Positions 27,257 to 36,146 of a stretch of DNA of 64,000 nt are shown here, one piece after another; the stretch's first letter is position 1, and every line of letters begins with the position of its first letter. This DNA comes from JBEBXQ01 sp040391535 (GTDB lineage: Bacteria; Bacteroidota; Bacteroidia; Cytophagales; Spirosomataceae): positions 1 through 64,000 of the forward strand of contig JBEBXQ010000005.1 of assembly GCA_040391535.1 (NCBI GenBank). Direction: 5' to 3'. A program made the translations under genes and the position numbers. The notes beneath the pieces were generated by a model that saw only the letters and a program-made list of their open reading frames with translations, had not been told where the DNA came from and did not search any database.

Positions 27257-28199
27257 TGTAATTGATTTGTGCTCTGAAACGACGGGTATTGGGGGAGACC
27301 TTCTCAAAAGCCCTGGAAGAAAGTTTGATCAGAATTTCTTCGTTTACACTTGTATCAGGAATTCTTCCGATCACCTTTACCCAAATCGACTCACTGTTAA
27401 ATTCATTGGTAACCTGGATGAGTGTTCCGATAGGCGCTGTCCGGTGCAAAGCCAGGAATTTATTACTGCTTTCACCGGTATCAATAATTTCTGCCAGACC
27501 GTTTTCTGACATTTGCTTACCGCTAACTGGTTTGACAGGGACATTCTCTTCTGGTTTTACGATCTTTTCAGCAACAGCAACGGGCTTTTTCTCCGCTTCG
27601 GTTGTCGTAGGGACACTCACCACCTTCCTGGGTTCAGGAGCGGGAACTTTGACTTCTGCAGTTGATTCAGAAACAATAAGCTCTTGTCCGACGATGACAT
27701 TATCGGTGGACAGTTTATTCCATTTTCTGACGTCTGCCATCAGTACACCGTACTTCACGGCTACTCTGTAAAGGGTCTCACCTTCTGCAACAATATGTTT
27801 CGCAGGTGCGGCTGAAGCAGTAGCTTTAGGGGGAGCCGTATTATCGGGCGTTGCAGCAACGGGTGTCTGGACTGCCGGTGCTACAGTCACTTTTTGTGAA
27901 GGAGCGGGGGCTGCGGCTGTTGCTTGTTTAAACGGAACCTTAATGATCTGCCCGGCCTGTACCTGATCCGACATCCCCGGGTTAGCACCCCGTAAATCAT
28001 GTATAGAAGTATTGTATTGGCGTGTCACAGCAAAAAGCGTCTGACCCGGATTTACCTTATGAAGTATAAAGACCTGACCGTTTATCACTTCTTTACCTAC
28101 CGAATCAACTTTTATTTCAGGCAGATTCAAAGCAGATGCGGAGAGTGCGGAAGACAAAGCTAATGCACATATTGCGCATAAAATACGTAAGATTTTCAT
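27243..28199 (-). CDS. LysM-repeat protein with RlpA-like C-terminal domain
   Basis: Exported cell-wall-binding protein, 318 aa. It has a signal peptide (residues 1-23), LysM repeat 1 (about 47-90, VNPGQTLFAVTRQYN) and an Ala/Pro/Thr-rich linker. LysM repeat 2 follows (about 135-178, VAEGETLYRVAVKYG), then a second Pro/Val/Lys-rich linker, and a C-terminal double-psi barrel-like domain (about 235-315, LHRTAPIGTLIQVTNEFN). This layout is common in Bacteroidota and resembles RlpA-type proteins, but a catalytic Asp for lytic transglycosylase activity is not obvious, so it may be structural. It starts 1 nt after the stop of the DUF4905-like gene. Confidence 0.88.
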   Translation of the reverse strand: MKILRILCAICALALSSALSASALNLPEIKVDSVGKEVINGQVFILHKVNPGQTLFAVTRQYNTSIHDLRGANPGMSDQVQAGQIIKVPFKQATAAAPAPSQKVTVAPAVQTPVAATPDNTAPPKATASAAPAKHIVAEGETLYRVAVKYGVLMADVRKWNKLSTDNVIVGQELIVSESTAEVKVPAPEPRKVVSVPTTTEAEKKPVAVAEKIVKPEENVPVKPVSGKQMSENGLAEIIDTGESSNKFLALHRTAPIGTLIQVTNEFNSESIWVKVIGRIPDTSVNEEILIKLSSRAFEKVSPNTRRFRAQINYIASK

Positions 28200-28200
28200 T

Positions 28201-29013
28201 CTACTGTGTGAGGTTTAAGCTTGTAAATTCATTGTTATTGGTGAGAAAAACCAGCTTGTTATTTTTAAACAATATTGTTTCTATTCCTATTCCTGACAGG
28301 CGTTCTCCGGTCTTCTCATGGTACAGCACTGAACCGTAAATGTCTGTTACCAAAAGCCACTGTTCGAAAGCCTTTTCGCGGTAAATATAGTAAGAAAGTA
28401 CCAGAAATTGATTGGCTTCAAGATAATCAATAACCACAGGCTCTTCTGTTCCGGTTAATTTTCTGAGAAACGAACTGATCTTACTAAAATATATATTATC
28501 AGGTAAATAACGTATCGGAGCCCGGTAACTGACGGTGGGATCTGTAATATTTAAATAATCACTATCGGCTGGTTGTGCGTCTTTGATGTAATAGCGCTTT
28601 TCCTGCAGGCCTGCAGGACTTCGCTGAAAGGTAAGTAACCGTTTATCGTCGAGTACGCTGATAAAATTGTGATGCGGTAAAACCCACTCCGGAAGGCCTG
28701 TTTTGCTGTCAGCTGCGATCAGGTCATCGGGTTGTGGGAGTTCATGCTGGCGGTACTGATGAAAAAATAAGCGCCCCGACCCTGAACCTGTGAGTTGGGT
28801 AGACCATTCTGCAAAAGGTAATTCCGCATACCATTTTGTTTCCGGAACGGATAAGTCAATTACAGCATGGCGCACAGTTTTTGATTCCTGATTCCTGATT
28901 TCAACGGCCCATTCATCAGAATCTGTATTGGCCGAGGGGATTATCCGCCAGATAAGGCCATCAAACTGTTTGCGAAAATAGATTTCCAAGATAGAATTGG
29001 TATGTTTTTTCAA
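28201..29013 (-). CDS. DUF4905-like protein of unknown function
   Basis: A 270-aa protein without signal peptide or membrane helix. Its beta-rich sequence has repeated W/F-ending strands (KQFDGLIWRII, WAVEIRNQE, WLLVTDIYGSVLY), suggesting a propeller-like or beta-sandwich fold. I associate it with the DUF4905 family of Cytophagales by its opening (ILEIYFRKQFDGLIWRI), from memory only. It is the first gene of the minus operon with lysM (1 nt gap), the small membrane protein and TIGR02757. It is divergent from kdsB with ~40 bp between starts, so promoters of both must overlap. No function can be proposed. Confidence 0.72.
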   Translation of the reverse strand: MKKHTNSILEIYFRKQFDGLIWRIIPSANTDSDEWAVEIRNQESKTVRHAVIDLSVPETKWYAELPFAEWSTQLTGSGSGRLFFHQYRQHELPQPDDLIAADSKTGLPEWVLPHHNFISVLDDKRLLTFQRSPAGLQEKRYYIKDAQPADSDYLNITDPTVSYRAPIRYLPDNIYFSKISSFLRKLTGTEEPVVIDYLEANQFLVLSYYIYREKAFEQWLLVTDIYGSVLYHEKTGERLSGIGIETILFKNNKLVFLTNNNEFTSLNLTQ

Positions 29014-29053
29014 AAGTAGGTTACTTTGGTGTGAGATTCAAAATTTTAAAGAT

Positions 29054-29791
29054 TTGAAAGTAACAGGAATAATTCCGGCCCGGTATGCCTCAACACGTTT
29101 TCCCGCTAAGGCACTGGTAGATATAGGAGGGAAAAGCATGATCAGAAGAGTATATGAGCAGGCACTCAATGCCCGTTCGCTCAGTCGTGTTGTAGTAGCG
29201 ACCGATGATGAGCGGATTCTGGAACATGTGCAGCGCTTTGGCGGTGAGGTGGTGATGACTTCCCCGAATCACCAGAGCGGTACAGACCGGTGTCAGGAAG
29301 CTTATGAAAAACTGAAGGATGATGCTGAATATGTAATCAATATTCAGGGCGACGAACCTTTTATTCATCCGTCTCAGATTGATAATCTTTCCGCTGTGCT
29401 GGACGGAAAAACAGAACTTGCGACGTTGGTGAAAGTAATCAGGGATACAGATACGCTGTTTAATATCAATTCCCCGAAGGTAATCATGAGTCATTCCGGA
29501 GAGGTGCTTTATTTCAGTCGGCATACCTTACCTTATATCCGTGGCCTGGAGCCGGACGAATGGCTGAACCATCATACGTATTATAAGCATATCGGTATTT
29601 ATGCTTATCGTGCTGATATTCTCGCGCAGATTACACAGCTGCCTGTATCTGCTCTTGAAAAAGCAGAAGGACTGGAACAGCTCCGCTGGCTGGAAAACGG
29701 CTATTCGGTCAAAGCAGTGGTTACCAATGAAGACTCTCATGGAGTGGATACACCGGAAGATCTTGATAAGATCCGTAAGAAGTTTTTATAG
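29054..29791 (+). CDS. kdsB: 3-deoxy-manno-octulosonate cytidylyltransferase (KdsB)
   Basis: Activates Kdo as CMP-Kdo for lipopolysaccharide inner-core synthesis in the cytoplasm. The protein (245 aa) begins with KVTGIIPARYASTRFPAKAL, the nucleotide-binding signature of KdsB, then VVVATDDERI, the NIQGDEPFI motif binding metal and Kdo, and a C-terminal NEDSHGVDTPEDL. The start is a TTG at 29054: it gives the family's usual N-terminus and length. The frame extends to 28997, but those 19 residues would run into the divergent DUF4905-like gene. Isolated from other LPS genes. Confidence 0.95.
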   Translation: MKVTGIIPARYASTRFPAKALVDIGGKSMIRRVYEQALNARSLSRVVVATDDERILEHVQRFGGEVVMTSPNHQSGTDRCQEAYEKLKDDAEYVINIQGDEPFIHPSQIDNLSAVLDGKTELATLVKVIRDTDTLFNINSPKVIMSHSGEVLYFSRHTLPYIRGLEPDEWLNHHTYYKHIGIYAYRADILAQITQLPVSALEKAEGLEQLRWLENGYSVKAVVTNEDSHGVDTPEDLDKIRKKFL

Positions 29792-29803
29792 GGAATTAAC
29801 ATT

Positions 29804-29824
29804 AATTAACAACACTTGTTAATT
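29804..29824. promoter_or_regulatory. Perfect 9-bp dyad between kdsB and porX
   Basis: AATTAACAA-CAC-TTGTTAATT: 9-bp arms, 3-nt centre, 13 nt after the kdsB stop and 150 nt before porX. It may be an operator for a helix-turn-helix regulator or a weak AT-only terminator (it is followed by TTAC rather than a T-run). Confidence 0.35.
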
Positions 29825-29974
29825 TTACCTATGATGCTGAGTAACAGCGTCCAGAGGGTTAATAGGAATAGAATTGTCAGGGATGAACAAAACCGCCTGA
29901 CAGGTACAGATACTTCTCAGTGTATCTTATACGTTTACTTTCTGTAAAGTATAACAGAAAACAGAATCATAATT

Positions 29975-31540
29975 ATGCAATATAATATTCTTTGGGCTGA
30001 TGATGAGATCGATCTACTCAAGCCGCATATCATGTTCCTTACTAATAAAGGGTATAATGTAACACCCGTAAACAGCGGTGCTGATGCATTGGATTGTGTT
30101 GAAAATGAACGGTTTGATATTGTTTTCCTAGATGAAATGATGCCGGGCATGACGGGACTTGAGACGCTCGCGCAGATTAAGCAAATGCAGCCCAACCTTC
30201 CCGTAGTAATGATTACCAAAAGTGAAGAGGAGCATATTATGGAGGATGCGATTGGCTCCAAAATAGATGATTATCTGATCAAGCCGCTGAATCCGAACCA
30301 GATTCTACTTTCGGTGAAGAAAATCCTGGATAACAAAAGGCTGGTAACCGAAAAAACAACACTTAATTATCAGCAGCAATTCCGGAATCTGGCCATGCAG
30401 TATCAGGACAGGATCGGACATGAGGAATGGGCGGAAATTTATAAAAAGCTGATTTATTGGGAACTGGAACTTAATGAATCGCAGGATGACGGGATGACCG
30501 AAGTTTTTAAAATGCAGAAGAGCGAAGCGAACGCCAGTTTTACCAAATTTATTGAAGAGGAGTATGAAGACTGGCTTAATGACCCGAAGGCCGATAAGCC
30601 CATCCTTTCTCACCAGCTGATGAAACAAAAGGTTTTCCCTTATCTGAAGGAAAGTCAGGAGCCGGTATTCTTCTTGTTGATTGACAATTTTCGTTTTGAT
30701 CAGTGGAAAGTTATTCAGTCACTTTTACAGGAATATTTTACGATCGAGGAAGAATCCTCTTATTATTCGATTCTGCCTACTACCACAGGATATGCCCGTA
30801 ATGCCATCTTTGCGGGGATGATGCCTTCTGAGATAGAAAGGAAATATCCGCAATGGTGGGTAAGTGATGAAAACACGCCGGATGGGGAAGAGGGATTAAA
30901 TAATTACGAGTTTGATCTGCTCAAAAAACAACTCGAATGGAACCGGCTGGACATCCGCTCTTCTTATCATAAAATACTGAATACCAATCAGGGTAAAGCC
31001 TTGCTTGATAATTTCAATAATATGTTGGGCAATCAGCTGAATGTGGTGGTGTACAACTTTGTGGATATGCTTTCGCACGCCCGTACGGATGTACAGATGG
31101 TCAAAGAACTGGCACCTGACGAGGCTGCTTATCGTTCCATTACCCGTTCCTGGCTGCTGCATTCACCATTACTTGACCTGATTAAGAAAATTGCTGAGAA
31201 AAAGTGTCGTCTGATCCTGACTACCGATCACGGGATGATCAGAGTGGATAAACCGGTGAAAATCATAGGTTACCGCGAAACCAATACCAACCTGCGCTAT
31301 AAACATGGTAAAAATCTGGGGTATGATGATGCGCATCTGATGGTTTGCAAAAGACCTGACCGGTTCTTTCTTCCCAGGCCACATGTTTCTACCACGTATG
31401 TATTTACAAAGGAAGATTACTTTTTCGCCTACCCCAATAACTATAACCAGTATGTCAACCTGTATCGGGATACTTTCCAGCACGGAGGCGTCTCCATGGA
31501 GGAGATTATTATCCCCTTTATTGACATGAAAGCCAAATAA
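29975..31540 (+). CDS. porX: PorX: response regulator with PglZ/alkaline-phosphatase-like domain (T9SS control)
   Basis: Regulator of the type IX secretion system, 521 aa. The N-terminal receiver domain (1-120) has the acidic pair at D9-D10, phosphoacceptor D53 (VFLDEMMPG), T/S near 81 and Lys near 103 (DYLIKPLNP). A helical linker follows. The C-terminal PglZ-type alkaline phosphatase fold (about 210-515) has FFLLIDNFRFDQW, the nucleophile-region TTTGYARNAIF and the metal site TTDHGM. In Porphyromonas, PorX is phosphorylated by PorY and acts with the sigma factor SigP on T9SS genes; the phosphodiesterase domain cleaves oligoribonucleotides. No porY or sigP gene lies next to it. Single gene with an A/T-rich 180-bp leader region. 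Confidence 0.93.
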   Translation: MQYNILWADDEIDLLKPHIMFLTNKGYNVTPVNSGADALDCVENERFDIVFLDEMMPGMTGLETLAQIKQMQPNLPVVMITKSEEEHIMEDAIGSKIDDYLIKPLNPNQILLSVKKILDNKRLVTEKTTLNYQQQFRNLAMQYQDRIGHEEWAEIYKKLIYWELELNESQDDGMTEVFKMQKSEANASFTKFIEEEYEDWLNDPKADKPILSHQLMKQKVFPYLKESQEPVFFLLIDNFRFDQWKVIQSLLQEYFTIEEESSYYSILPTTTGYARNAIFAGMMPSEIERKYPQWWVSDENTPDGEEGLNNYEFDLLKKQLEWNRLDIRSSYHKILNTNQGKALLDNFNNMLGNQLNVVVYNFVDMLSHARTDVQMVKELAPDEAAYRSITRSWLLHSPLLDLIKKIAEKKCRLILTTDHGMIRVDKPVKIIGYRETNTNLRYKHGKNLGYDDAHLMVCKRPDRFFLPRPHVSTTYVFTKEDYFFAYPNNYNQYVNLYRDTFQHGGVSMEEIIIPFIDMKAK

Positions 31541-31658
31541 CAGACTGACAATTTATCAGTATTTAGCGACTGTTTGTCTACGGATGTGATAAAATCGTTG
31601 CGGGTATTATTTTTTATGTTTATGTTACAGGTTGAATTTTAAACAATAAAGGCCAGGC

Positions 31659-32333
31659 ATGAATTACGGAAATGAATTTAGAAAATATGCGGTGCACCAT
31701 CTTGGATTAAATGGTCTCACTGTTGACGGTTATGTTAATCACACGGTAGAAAATATGACGCGTGCTGTTATTGAAGAGCGTCCTATGAATTTCAGAGAAG
31801 TAGACGTGTTTTCAAGGCTGATGGCCGACAGGATTATTTTTATGGGTACAGGAGTGGATGACAATATCGCGAATATTGTGGTTGCTCAGTTGCTCTTCCT
31901 GGAATCTGCTGATGCGAAAAAGGACATACTGATGTATATCAACAGCCCCGGGGGCTCTGTATATGCCGGGTTAGGTATTTATGATACCATGCAGTACGTA
32001 AGGCCTGATGTGGCTACCGTATGTACGAGTCTGGCTGCTTCTATGGGAGCCGTATTGCTGGCAGGCGGAGCGGCTAACAAGCGTTCGGCACTACCTCATG
32101 CGAGAGTAATGATTCACCAGCCGTCAGGCGGTGCTCAGGGGCAATCGAAAGATATCGAAATTACAGCCCGTGAGATCATCAAACTCAGAGATGAATTATA
32201 TGAAATCCTGGCTAATCATACCGGGCAGACTATAAATCAGATTGAACTGGATTCTGATCGTGATAAATGGTTCCGTGCCAGTGAAGCAAAAGATTATGGA
32301 TTAATTGATGAAGTGCTGACCAGAACGAAATAA
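31659..32333 (+). CDS. clpP: ATP-dependent Clp protease proteolytic subunit
   Basis: Serine protease subunit forming the 14-mer barrel used by ClpX/ClpA unfoldases. 224 aa. The active site is complete: Ser128 in SLAASMGA, His153 in VMIHQPSGG and Asp202 in DRDKWF, with the oxyanion glycines SPGGS at 96-100. The N-terminal ~45 residues (a propeptide-like region before NFREVDVFSRLMADRIIF) are longer than the mature E. coli form. Monocistronic; clpX and tig are not adjacent, unlike the order in many bacteria. A bidirectional terminator follows at 32369. Confidence 0.96.
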   Translation: MNYGNEFRKYAVHHLGLNGLTVDGYVNHTVENMTRAVIEERPMNFREVDVFSRLMADRIIFMGTGVDDNIANIVVAQLLFLESADAKKDILMYINSPGGSVYAGLGIYDTMQYVRPDVATVCTSLAASMGAVLLAGGAANKRSALPHARVMIHQPSGGAQGQSKDIEITAREIIKLRDELYEILANHTGQTINQIELDSDRDKWFRASEAKDYGLIDEVLTRTK

Positions 32334-32368
32334 GAACCGGTAAGCTAAGCTCAGGTATCCTGAAATTT

Positions 32369-32412
32369 AAAATCCCTCTGAAAGTGAATTTATCATCATC
32401 AGAGGGATTTTT
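32369..32412. terminator. Bidirectional terminator between clpP and the oxoamine synthase gene
   Basis: A 13-bp stem (32369-32381 with 32399-32411, AAAATCCCTCTGA arms) with T-runs on both strands, placed between two convergent genes. Confidence 0.85.
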
Positions 32413-32432
32413 TATGCTTTCCAGTGAAGTGA

Positions 32433-33701
32433 TCAGGCTGGTTGCTGGTCTTCTTCCCTTTGGTAAACCCTGTTTTTGAGTTTTTCCGCCAATTCGGTAA
32501 AGGCATTTAAAGTATATTCCACATCATCAAGCGTATGCGCTGAAGTAGGAATAATTCTCAGCATGATTTGTCCTTTGGGCACTACCGGATATACGACAAT
32601 TGAACAGAATACCCCCATATTTTCACGCAGATCACGGACCATACGGGTCACTTCGGGAATACCGCCTTCGCTTTGCAGGAACACGGGTGTTACAGGAGAT
32701 TCGGTTTCCCCGATATTAAAACCACGGGACCGAAGGCCATCCTGCATAGCGTGTACATTTTCCCATAATTTTGCACGGAGCTCAGGCATCGTTTTGATCA
32801 TTTCCAGACGTTTGCGGCAACCCACTACATAAGGCATAGGCAACGCTTTGGCGTAAGTCTGAGACCTCATGTTGTACTTCAGATACATAATAATATCCTC
32901 GTCGTCAGAAGCGATAAACGCGCCGATGGCAGCCATGGATTTAGCGAAGGTAGAGAAGTACAGATCAATATCTTTCTGTACGCCCATATATTCTCCCACG
33001 CCTGCACCCGTTTCGCCCATTGTCCCGAAGCCGTGAGCGTCGTCTACCAGCAAGCGGAAATTATAATCTTTTTTCAGAGCAGCAATCGCTTTCAGGTTGC
33101 CGACTTTGCCCGACATACCAAAAACACCTTCTGTAATAACCAGTACACCGCCACCTTTTTCATCGGCCATTTTAGTGGCACGTTTAAGGTTTTTTTCCAG
33201 GCTGTCCATGTCATTATGGTTGAACTTATAGTAAGTCCCCATTTTTGCCTTGTGCAGACGGATTCCGTCAATCAGACAAGCGTGAGATTCAGCGTCATAA
33301 ACGATAACATCGCGGTGATCACAAAGGCACTCAATAGCAGACATCACACCCTGATAACCATAATTCAGCAGAAATGCGTCTTTCTTGCCGACGAACTCAG
33401 CCAGTTCCTTTTCAAAGGTTTCATGAAGAACCGAGTTTCCGGACATCATACGGGCACCCATAGGGTAGGCTAATCCCCACTCCTGGGCGGCTTGTCCGTC
33501 AATTTCACGAATTTCGGGGTGATTGGCTAATCCAAGATAATTGTTAAGACTCCAGTTCAGAACTTCTTTGCCCATAAAGCGCATCCTGGGACCCAGTTCT
33601 CCTTCAAGCATGGGGAAAGAGAAATAGTGGTGGCTGTTGAGCATTTTCGCCGGAGTGCCGATAGGACCGTAATTGCCCTTTAGTTTCTCGAAAATATCCA
33701 C
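32433..33701 (-). CDS. Alpha-oxoamine synthase family PLP enzyme (serine palmitoyltransferase/KBL/BioF-like)
   Basis: PLP-dependent acyl-CoA:amino acid condensing enzyme, 422 aa. It shows the family frame: NNYLGLANHPEI, GNSVLHETFEKELAEFVG, the cofactor Asp-x-x-His in VDDAHGFG, and the Schiff-base lysine in FSTFAKSMA. The N-terminal extension and the ending resemble the Bacteroidota group close to serine palmitoyltransferase, which makes 3-ketodihydrosphinganine for sphingolipids; glycine C-acetyltransferase or 8-amino-7-oxononanoate synthase cannot be excluded. No sphingolipid, threonine or biotin genes are adjacent to settle it. Transcribed alone, with a 570-bp upstream gap shared with queA. 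Confidence 0.85.
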   Translation of the reverse strand: MDIFEKLKGNYGPIGTPAKMLNSHHYFSFPMLEGELGPRMRFMGKEVLNWSLNNYLGLANHPEIREIDGQAAQEWGLAYPMGARMMSGNSVLHETFEKELAEFVGKKDAFLLNYGYQGVMSAIECLCDHRDVIVYDAESHACLIDGIRLHKAKMGTYYKFNHNDMDSLEKNLKRATKMADEKGGGVLVITEGVFGMSGKVGNLKAIAALKKDYNFRLLVDDAHGFGTMGETGAGVGEYMGVQKDIDLYFSTFAKSMAAIGAFIASDDEDIIMYLKYNMRSQTYAKALPMPYVVGCRKRLEMIKTMPELRAKLWENVHAMQDGLRSRGFNIGETESPVTPVFLQSEGGIPEVTRMVRDLRENMGVFCSIVVYPVVPKGQIMLRIIPTSAHTLDDVEYTLNAFTELAEKLKNRVYQREEDQQPA

Positions 33702-34271
33702 TTTTTGTTATTTATATTGTATAATGTTTAATCTGTTTTTCAAATACGTGACAAAGTTATGAAAAAATGGAAAATTTCATGAAAAATGCCAAATAATTCA
33801 TTATCAAAATGGTACGAATCCAAAACTGAAGGCCATCCGTCAGGTAGTTTATCTGTATTTACCCCTTTAGGGAATGAATAGCATATCTTTTTTTTATTAC
33901 AATTTGTTTATCCCGGATTCACAAGAGTTCTTTCGGAAGTATGTTCTGAAAATGAGACAACAATATCATCAAATTTTTTGTTATATAAGTGTTTGAGAAT
34001 AAAATAATTAGTAAAACTACATTTGTTGGAATAATTAATCCGGCATCATAAAAGAGAGTTTTTATGAAATTTGAAAATATCAAAGATTTCTGCTATGATA
34101 ATTTCAAATTAATTAGTATTTTTGCGGTCTTATTTTTATGAGATGCTGTTTTTTGCATGAACCATATTTAACTAACGGAGTAGAGGAATTCTGATCATTT
34201 TTCTGAAAATGAATGTGGTATTGCAGTGAATCTGATCCCCGAACTATATCCGCGCAACTGAAATATAAGCT
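33702..34271. other. AT-rich gap between the oxoamine synthase gene and queA
   Basis: 570 bp without a supported gene. It should contain both divergent promoters. A TATTTTTG -7 element for queA is at 34117-34124. A 25-codon frame starting at 34064 (MKFENIKDF) ends within that element and is not convincing. No hairpins or repeats of note. Confidence 0.5.
34117..34124 (+). promoter_or_regulatory. Candidate -7 element of the queA-ispD operon
   Basis: TATTTTTG, an exact match to TAnnTTTG, in a gap with no gene; the -33 element is not obvious. The leader to queA would be ~140 nt. Confidence 0.35.
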
Positions 34272-35321
34272 ATGAAGCTATCCGAATTTAAGTTTGATCT
34301 GCCCCAGAGTTTAATTACCCTTCATCCGGCAAATCGTGGTGAATCACGTATGATGGTGGTCGACCGGGCAACCGGTAAAATTGAACATAAAGTTTTTACT
34401 GACATCATTAACTACTTCGATGACGGAGATGTAATGGTGATTAATGATACGAAGGTATTTCCGGCACGTTTGTTTGGTCAGAAAGAGAAAACAGGTGCCA
34501 AAATTGAAGTATTTCTGCTCAGAGAACTCAACAGGGAAATGCGCTTGTGGGATGTGCTGGTGGATCCTGCCCGTAAAATAAGGGTTGGAAATAAACTTTA
34601 TTTTGGTGACAGTGAACTTGTTGCTGAAGTAATTGATAATACGACCTCAAGAGGACGGACGATCCGTTTCCTCTATGATGGCGGGCATGAAGAGTTTATG
34701 AAGCTGGTTGATCAGCTGGGAGAAACACCGCTTCCTCCGGAGATTATTTCCAGAAGAAAAGTGGAAAGTGCTGACAGAGAGCGCTTTCAGACCATATTTG
34801 CCGAGCATATTGGTGCTGTAGCGGCTCCTACAGCCGGGCTGCATTTTACCAAGGCCATCATGAAAAGGCTGGAAATTAAAGGAGTTGACTTTGCACCGGT
34901 TACATTGCATGTAGGTTTGGGTACGTTCAGAAGTGTTGATGTTGAGGATCTTACCAAACATAAAACGGATTCTGAAAATTATGTAATTGAAGAAAAGTGT
35001 ACTGAAATCGTTAACAGAGCGATTGATGGTGGAAAACGCATCTGCTCGGTAGGTACAACTTCTCTTAAAGCAATTGAATCATCGGTATCGGCCAGCGGGC
35101 ATCTGAAAACGGTAGAAGGATGGACGGATAAGTTTATCTTCCCTCCGTATGAATTCCGCATCGCCAACAGCCTGATTACCAATTTCCAGCTGCCGGAATC
35201 GATTTTGTATATGACAGCCTGTGCTTTTGGCGGATATGATCTGATCAGAGACGCTTATGAAATTGCTATTAAAGAAAAATATAAGTTCTTCACTTATGGT
35301 GATGTGATGCTGATCATCTGA
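34272..35321 (+). CDS. queA: S-adenosylmethionine:tRNA ribosyltransferase-isomerase (QueA)
   Basis: Converts preQ1 in tRNA to epoxyqueuosine using the ribosyl part of SAM. 349 aa, full length. Typical motifs are the N-terminal FKFDLPQSLITLHP, VMVINDTKVFPARL, the PLPPEI segment, AAPTAGLHFT, HVGLGTFR and the C-terminal SLITNFQLPESILYM. The cytosolic enzyme works on tRNAs with GUN anticodons. The ATG at 34272 gives the usual N-terminus. ispD starts 6 nt after its stop, so the two form an operon despite unrelated pathways. Confidence 0.97.
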   Translation: MKLSEFKFDLPQSLITLHPANRGESRMMVVDRATGKIEHKVFTDIINYFDDGDVMVINDTKVFPARLFGQKEKTGAKIEVFLLRELNREMRLWDVLVDPARKIRVGNKLYFGDSELVAEVIDNTTSRGRTIRFLYDGGHEEFMKLVDQLGETPLPPEIISRRKVESADRERFQTIFAEHIGAVAAPTAGLHFTKAIMKRLEIKGVDFAPVTLHVGLGTFRSVDVEDLTKHKTDSENYVIEEKCTEIVNRAIDGGKRICSVGTTSLKAIESSVSASGHLKTVEGWTDKFIFPPYEFRIANSLITNFQLPESILYMTACAFGGYDLIRDAYEIAIKEKYKFFTYGDVMLII

Positions 35322-35327
35322 TCTGTC

Positions 35328-35999
35328 ATGCAGAAATTTGCCATTATAGTAGCCGGCGGCAGCGGAAGCCGTATGAAAACTGATATTCCTAAACAGTTTT
35401 TAATGCTGTCCGGCAAACCGGTACTCTTCCATACAATTGAGGCGTTTCAGAATTCTGATACCAATCTGCATATCAAACTGGTGCTACCTGCTAACCAGTT
35501 TGATATGTGGGCCGCATTATGCCGCCAATTTAATTTCGTTTTTAACGGAGAACTGATTACCGGCGGGGAAACCCGATTCCATTCTGTGAAAAACGGACTG
35601 GGTGCTATAACCGCTGACGAAGGGATCGTTGCTGTACATGACGGTGTAAGGCCTTTAATTACCCCTGATACTATTGCTGCTGCTTTCAGGAAGGCAGAAG
35701 AAGAGGGAACGGCGGTTGTAAGCGTGCCGCTGAAAGATTCACTTCGGGAAGTAAAACCGGATGGATCCAATGTAGCCGCTTTTCGCGATGTTTACCGTAT
35801 TGTACAGACTCCCCAGGTGTTCAGGCTCGACTGGATGCGGGATGCCTTTCAGACAGAATGGATGCCCGGATTCACCGATTGTGCCAGTGTACTTGAATAC
35901 GGTGGTTATCCGATTCATTTTGTCGATGGAAATTACACCAATATTAAAATTACTACCCCTGAGGATCTCATTCTCGCAACGGCTTTTCTGAAGGCCTGA
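35328..35999 (+). CDS. ispD: 2-C-methyl-D-erythritol 4-phosphate cytidylyltransferase (IspD)
   Basis: Third step of the non-mevalonate isoprenoid route: MEP + CTP to CDP-ME. 223 aa. The N-terminal CTP-binding signature is IIVAGGSGSRMKTDIPKQF with the catalytic Arg/Lys. Then come VHDGVRPL, VVSVPLKDSLREV and the C-terminal KITTPEDL. It belongs to the nucleotide-diphosphate-sugar transferase fold, and the DGVRP motif distinguishes it from KdsB. Co-transcribed with queA. Confidence 0.96.
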   Translation: MQKFAIIVAGGSGSRMKTDIPKQFLMLSGKPVLFHTIEAFQNSDTNLHIKLVLPANQFDMWAALCRQFNFVFNGELITGGETRFHSVKNGLGAITADEGIVAVHDGVRPLITPDTIAAAFRKAEEEGTAVVSVPLKDSLREVKPDGSNVAAFRDVYRIVQTPQVFRLDWMRDAFQTEWMPGFTDCASVLEYGGYPIHFVDGNYTNIKITTPEDLILATAFLKA

Positions 36000-36089
36000 A
36001 GTCCTTTGCTGATTTTTGTTATCAATGTAACCTGAGGAGTATTTTTCAGGATCAGGTTGTATTGCCTTAATAATAGGATTATCAACTCC

Positions 36090-36123
36090 AAAAAAAGAGG
36101 ATGCCCGGTTACCAGACATCCTC
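36090..36123 (-). terminator. Terminator of the isocitrate dehydrogenase gene
   Basis: Minus-strand hairpin: GAGGATG/CATCCTC arms (36117-36123 with 36097-36103) with a 13-nt loop, followed by seven Ts (36096-36090 on the minus strand), 24 nt after the gene's stop. Confidence 0.8.
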
Positions 36124-36146
36124 CCCATTATAAAATCTTTAATCGC

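Noticed and set aside
34064..34141. 25-codon frame (MKFENIKDF...) in the queA upstream gap
   Set aside because: Very short, extremely AT-rich and overlaps the probable queA promoter; no evidence for translation.
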